From Aquimarina spinulae (GTDB lineage: Bacteria; Bacteroidota; Bacteroidia; Flavobacteriales; Flavobacteriaceae), in the NCBI RefSeq assembly GCF_943373825.1, contig NZ_CALSBP010000001.1, positions 248,001-312,000 of the forward strand: DNA of 64,000 bases. Direction: 5' to 3'. Shown one piece after another: positions 61,525 to 64,000 of this stretch. Position 1 is the first letter of the stretch. Each line of letters opens with the position of its first letter. The translations under genes were made by a program, and so were the position numbers. The notes below the pieces were generated by a model. It was not told where the DNA came from, searched no databases, and worked only from the letters and a program-made list of their open reading frames with translations.

Positions 61525-61999
61525 AACAGACAAACCTACCAAATAATATGTATATAAAATGTTAAAGAATTCTAAATTATTTGGAAGGTTAGAAATAGCA
61601 CAATAGAGATCTAGTTCTAAAAATGAGTATAGTTACTTTACAAAACCATAAATAACTTCTTAAGATAAGCTCTTTATAACCTTATATTTGATTTAAAAAT
61701 TTAATTGGATTATAGAACTGATAATTTTTTTATGGTATGCTAATACTTGTTCATAATAAAGTTAAAGAATTTATAATTAGATTTATTTGAATTGTATATA
61801 CAAGTTGAATTTGTATATTCGTAAAAAGCATTATATCAATCTGATAAATATTTTTTGCTTCCCCCAATGGTATTTGTTGCTGCAAATAGAAGGTACATCA
61901 TGTGAAAAGTACTCAGTTATTTTAAGCATTTAGAGAATAGAAATAGAATATCGATAAGTATCAAAAAAAGAGTTTAGAAGAATTTAGAAATTATAGGAT
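61525..61999. other. Intergenic region before the alpha/beta hydrolase
   Basis: About 475 bases, divergent between the CxxC gene and the hydrolase gene. A dyad ATATACAA-N7-TTGTATAT is at 61796-61818, 180 bases before the hydrolase ATG, and may be an operator. No ORF above 26 codons was found. Confidence 0.4.
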
Positions 62000-62884
62000 A
62001 TGGTTTTACCTGGGAACTTATCAAAATGGAAAAGTGAGGGAAATTATTTTACTTACAAAGGGAATAAAATCTTCTATAAGGATACCAAAGAGAGTGAAAA
62101 AGATGTAGTTCTATTGCTACATGGCTACCCGACATCTTCTTATGATTACCACAAAATTTGGGAACAACTTAGCTATAAGTATAGACTTATAAGTCCCGAT
62201 TTTTTAGGATTTGGGTTTTCTGATAAACCTCGAAACTATGATTATAAAATTGCTGACCAAACCGAAATGATAAATTGCTTGTTAACAGAATTAGAAATAA
62301 AGAACATAAAGATGATTGCTCATAATTATGGAGCTATTGTAGGTCAAGAGGTATTGGTTCATGCAAATATGGGTATACTCGGTTTTACTGTAGAGAAAAT
62401 TATTTGGTTAAATAGTGCTCTTTTTCCAGAACTTCATAAACCAACTTCAATTCAGAAAATATTAGTATCACCTCTTAGTGTGCTAGTACTTAGATTATTT
62501 AATGAGAAAAAGTTTGAAAAGAATTTTTCAATTCTTTTTGGTAAAAACACAAAACCTACTAAAGAAGAAATAAAAGAACTCTGGATATTAATTAATTACA
62601 ATAATGGAAAACAAATTATGGGTAAACTTTTACATTATATTTCTGAGCGTAAACAGTATGGAAAGCATTGGGTCGATATGCTCGAAAAAACAATTATTCC
62701 ACAAAAATTAATTAATGGCATTGCCGATCCTGTTTCTGGATTACCTGTAGTTAAAAAATATATAGAAAGAATACGTAATGCCAAAGTAGTTGAATTAGCG
62801 AACATTGGTCACTACCCTCAAATAGAAGCTCCCGATTTGGTCTATTGCTCAATTAAGGAGTTTTTTAATAAAGCACAACAATGA
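62000..62884 (+). CDS. Alpha/beta hydrolase (MEST/haloalkane dehalogenase-like) with altered nucleophile
   Basis: A 294-residue alpha/beta hydrolase. The oxyanion motif HGYP is at 41-44, SPDFLGFGFSDKP at 65-77, and the nucleophile elbow reads AHNYGA with Asn109, where relatives (MEST, haloalkane dehalogenases, epoxide hydrolases) have Asp. The other triad members appear present: Asp243 in GIADPV and His271 in NIGHYPQ. It may be inactive, or the Asn may deamidate to a working Asp. The codon is AAT on direct reading. Monocistronic. Confidence 0.85.
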   Translation: MVLPGNLSKWKSEGNYFTYKGNKIFYKDTKESEKDVVLLLHGYPTSSYDYHKIWEQLSYKYRLISPDFLGFGFSDKPRNYDYKIADQTEMINCLLTELEIKNIKMIAHNYGAIVGQEVLVHANMGILGFTVEKIIWLNSALFPELHKPTSIQKILVSPLSVLVLRLFNEKKFEKNFSILFGKNTKPTKEEIKELWILINYNNGKQIMGKLLHYISERKQYGKHWVDMLEKTIIPQKLINGIADPVSGLPVVKKYIERIRNAKVVELANIGHYPQIEAPDLVYCSIKEFFNKAQQ

Positions 62885-62960
62885 TATACATCATCAATAG
62901 AAGCTTCAATTTTTGTCTAGAAATTTAATCATAAATTAAAATTGCATAAAAGGTAAATGC

Positions 62961-62979
62961 TTATCTTATAGTAAGATAA
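62961..62979. promoter_or_regulatory. Short hairpin between the last two genes
   Basis: TTATCTTA (62961-62968) and TAAGATAA (62972-62979) with a 3-base loop. No clear U tail on the plus strand, so a weak terminator or an operator for the gene at 63003. Confidence 0.35.
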
Positions 62980-63002
62980 AAGATTTGTAAAACATAGAAA
63001 TT

Positions 63003-64000
63003 ATGAGATCAATAAATACATTATTATGCTTATTTGTCACCTTAACTGTTGTTGCTCAAAATACGGTAACCGAAAAGTATTATAGGCAATTAAGGTACAA
63101 TCATGTTTCGCCACATATCCCATATATGGGTATACATGAAATAAGTTCTGCCGAAGCAAAAAAAACTGCTCATTACATTTTTAAGTATAATGATACTAAA
63201 CAACTTATAGAAATTATAAACCATGATTATAGTTTTCATGAAGATCATTTTTTAAATACTATAGGAGCCTATAAAACTATTTTTGAGTATGAAAACAAGA
63301 TGCAGACTTGTATTTATTTTGATAAAATCGGTAATCGCACAGTAAACGACAGAGATGTATATAAAGAAGTATTTCATTATGATAAAAATGGATTTAAATA
63401 TGCACTTCATTTTTTCGATCTGAAAAACGAACCTATGGAATCAAATTGTAAAGTAACTAGATATTATTGGGAAAAAAATAAAAAATTGGTTATTGAAAAA
63501 CGATATAATTTAAATGATTCATTGGTTAATATTGCTCCTTATTTTGATTTCGGAGTTACAGGTATTTTATATGATAACAACAATTTTCCAAATGAAACTT
63601 TTAATTTGGATGGTAACCTTATGGTTAAAGAAAATTCTTCTGGTATTGCATCATATAGAGATACATACGATAAAAACGGAAACCATATAGAGTTCTCATA
63701 CCATAATGCCAAAGGAGAATTGATCAACAATAGTTCTGATTTTGCGGTCGGAAAAAAAGAATACGACGAAAAAGGAAACTTAATCACTCTAAACGTATAT
63801 GATAATACCAATAAATCAATAGCTAAGATTAAATTTCCTTCTAGAGATAATATTAATTTAGCCGCCCCTGTAACTCAAAAAGATTCATTAGAAATCAAAA
63901 ATATATCATTAGGTTATTTAATAGCATTGCAAGAACTAAAACCAAAACTGATGAAAAAGGTATTTCACCCTGATTTAGCTAAAAGAAGTTTTGGATTCAA
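63003..64000 (+). CDS. Secreted protein, 3' end beyond window; lumazine-binding-like C-terminal start
   Basis: ATG at 63003 opens a frame that runs off the end of the window without a stop (332 complete codons visible). It starts with a signal peptide (MRSINTLLCLFVTLTVVAQ). Most of the visible part consists of Tyr/Asn/Asp-rich beta segments such as FEYENKMQTCIYF and YDKNGNHIEFSYHNAKG, similar to WG/Rhs-like repeats. The last 35 residues (GYLIALQELKPKLMKKVFHP, then DLAKRSFGF) match the start of the putative lumazine-binding (NTF2-like) domain. Role unknown. Confidence 0.7.
   Translation, partial: MRSINTLLCLFVTLTVVAQNTVTEKYYRQLRYNHVSPHIPYMGIHEISSAEAKKTAHYIFKYNDTKQLIEIINHDYSFHEDHFLNTIGAYKTIFEYENKMQTCIYFDKIGNRTVNDRDVYKEVFHYDKNGFKYALHFFDLKNEPMESNCKVTRYYWEKNKKLVIEKRYNLNDSLVNIAPYFDFGVTGILYDNNNFPNETFNLDGNLMVKENSSGIASYRDTYDKNGNHIEFSYHNAKGELINNSSDFAVGKKEYDEKGNLITLNVYDNTNKSIAKIKFPSRDNINLAAPVTQKDSLEIKNISLGYLIALQELKPKLMKKVFHPDLAKRSFGF

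Noticed and set aside
1..64000. CRISPR arrays, tRNA/rRNA genes, complete insertion sequences or prophage
   Set aside because: No regularly spaced repeats, tRNA-like cloverleaf, transposase or phage structural genes were recognised.

Overview
The window reads as a chromosomal segment from a low-GC member of the Bacteroidota, most likely a marine Flavobacteriaceae species; the genus cannot be fixed from sequence alone. Supporting signs are three TonB-dependent outer-membrane receptors with carboxypeptidase-like N-terminal domains, a probable type IX secretion C-terminal sorting domain, many short lipoproteins, TTG/GTG starts with weak Shine-Dalgarno sequences, TAnnTTTG-type -7 boxes, and a gene order typical of the group (recF, a TPR protein, ribH, mutL, two rhomboids, EEP hydrolase; parA, parB, DUF5683, dapB, lepB, wbqC; udk, divIC-like, methylmalonyl-CoA mutase). 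I saw no rRNA, tRNA, CRISPR array, intact insertion sequence or prophage.

Layout. 1-8.6 kb is housekeeping: a thioesterase fragment, DUF721, recF, then a plus-strand run ribH-mutL-rhomboid-rhomboid-EEP. 8.6-15.5 kb is accessory and very AT-rich. Its core is a minus-strand cassette of acyl carrier protein, cytochrome P450, MBOAT acyltransferase and a DltD/SGNH-like protein. It sits between EEP and wbqC, which I expect to lie closer together in relatives. 15.5-20.7 kb is the minus-strand parA-parB-DUF5683-dapB-lepB-wbqC operon. 20.8-23.7 kb holds a DECR-like reductase with a 24-bp perfect palindrome in its promoter region and a plug-plus-TPR fusion protein. 23.8-30 kb encodes methylmalonyl-CoA mutase, with two tandem paralogous secreted proteins between its subunit genes, plus a DivIC-like protein and uridine kinase. 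30-36 kb has a TPR guanylate/adenylate cyclase and a compact peptidoglycan-recycling operon (AmpG-like permease, NagZ-like GH3, AnmK). 37-43 kb has an AraC regulator, an astacin lipoprotein, a sugar dehydrogenase with its cytochrome c, and a CARDB adhesin-like secreted protein.

43-64 kb is dominated by envelope and signalling genes: a TonB receptor, an ECF sigma operon with a MscS channel, a TonB receptor with a LytS/LytT two-component system, a second ECF sigma pair, and a tight operon joining an ABC ATPase, a siderophore-type TonB receptor and two DUF3526 permeases. An alpha/beta hydrolase with an altered nucleophile and a secreted protein cut by the window edge close the region.

The best candidate for an undescribed system is the ACP-P450-MBOAT-SGNH cassette at 9887-13717. 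It resembles the carrier/export half of the Dlt pathway (DltC-DltB-DltD), but a P450 is present and no DltA-like adenylating enzyme is seen. The inferred model is that a carrier-bound acyl group is oxidised, moved across the membrane by the MBOAT protein, and placed on an extracytoplasmic acceptor by the SGNH protein. A second original signal is a shared ECF-type promoter motif (GTGAC-N15-GTGTC) upstream of the sigma factor at 47.4 kb and of an unlisted 43-residue membrane peptide gene at 45.5 kb.
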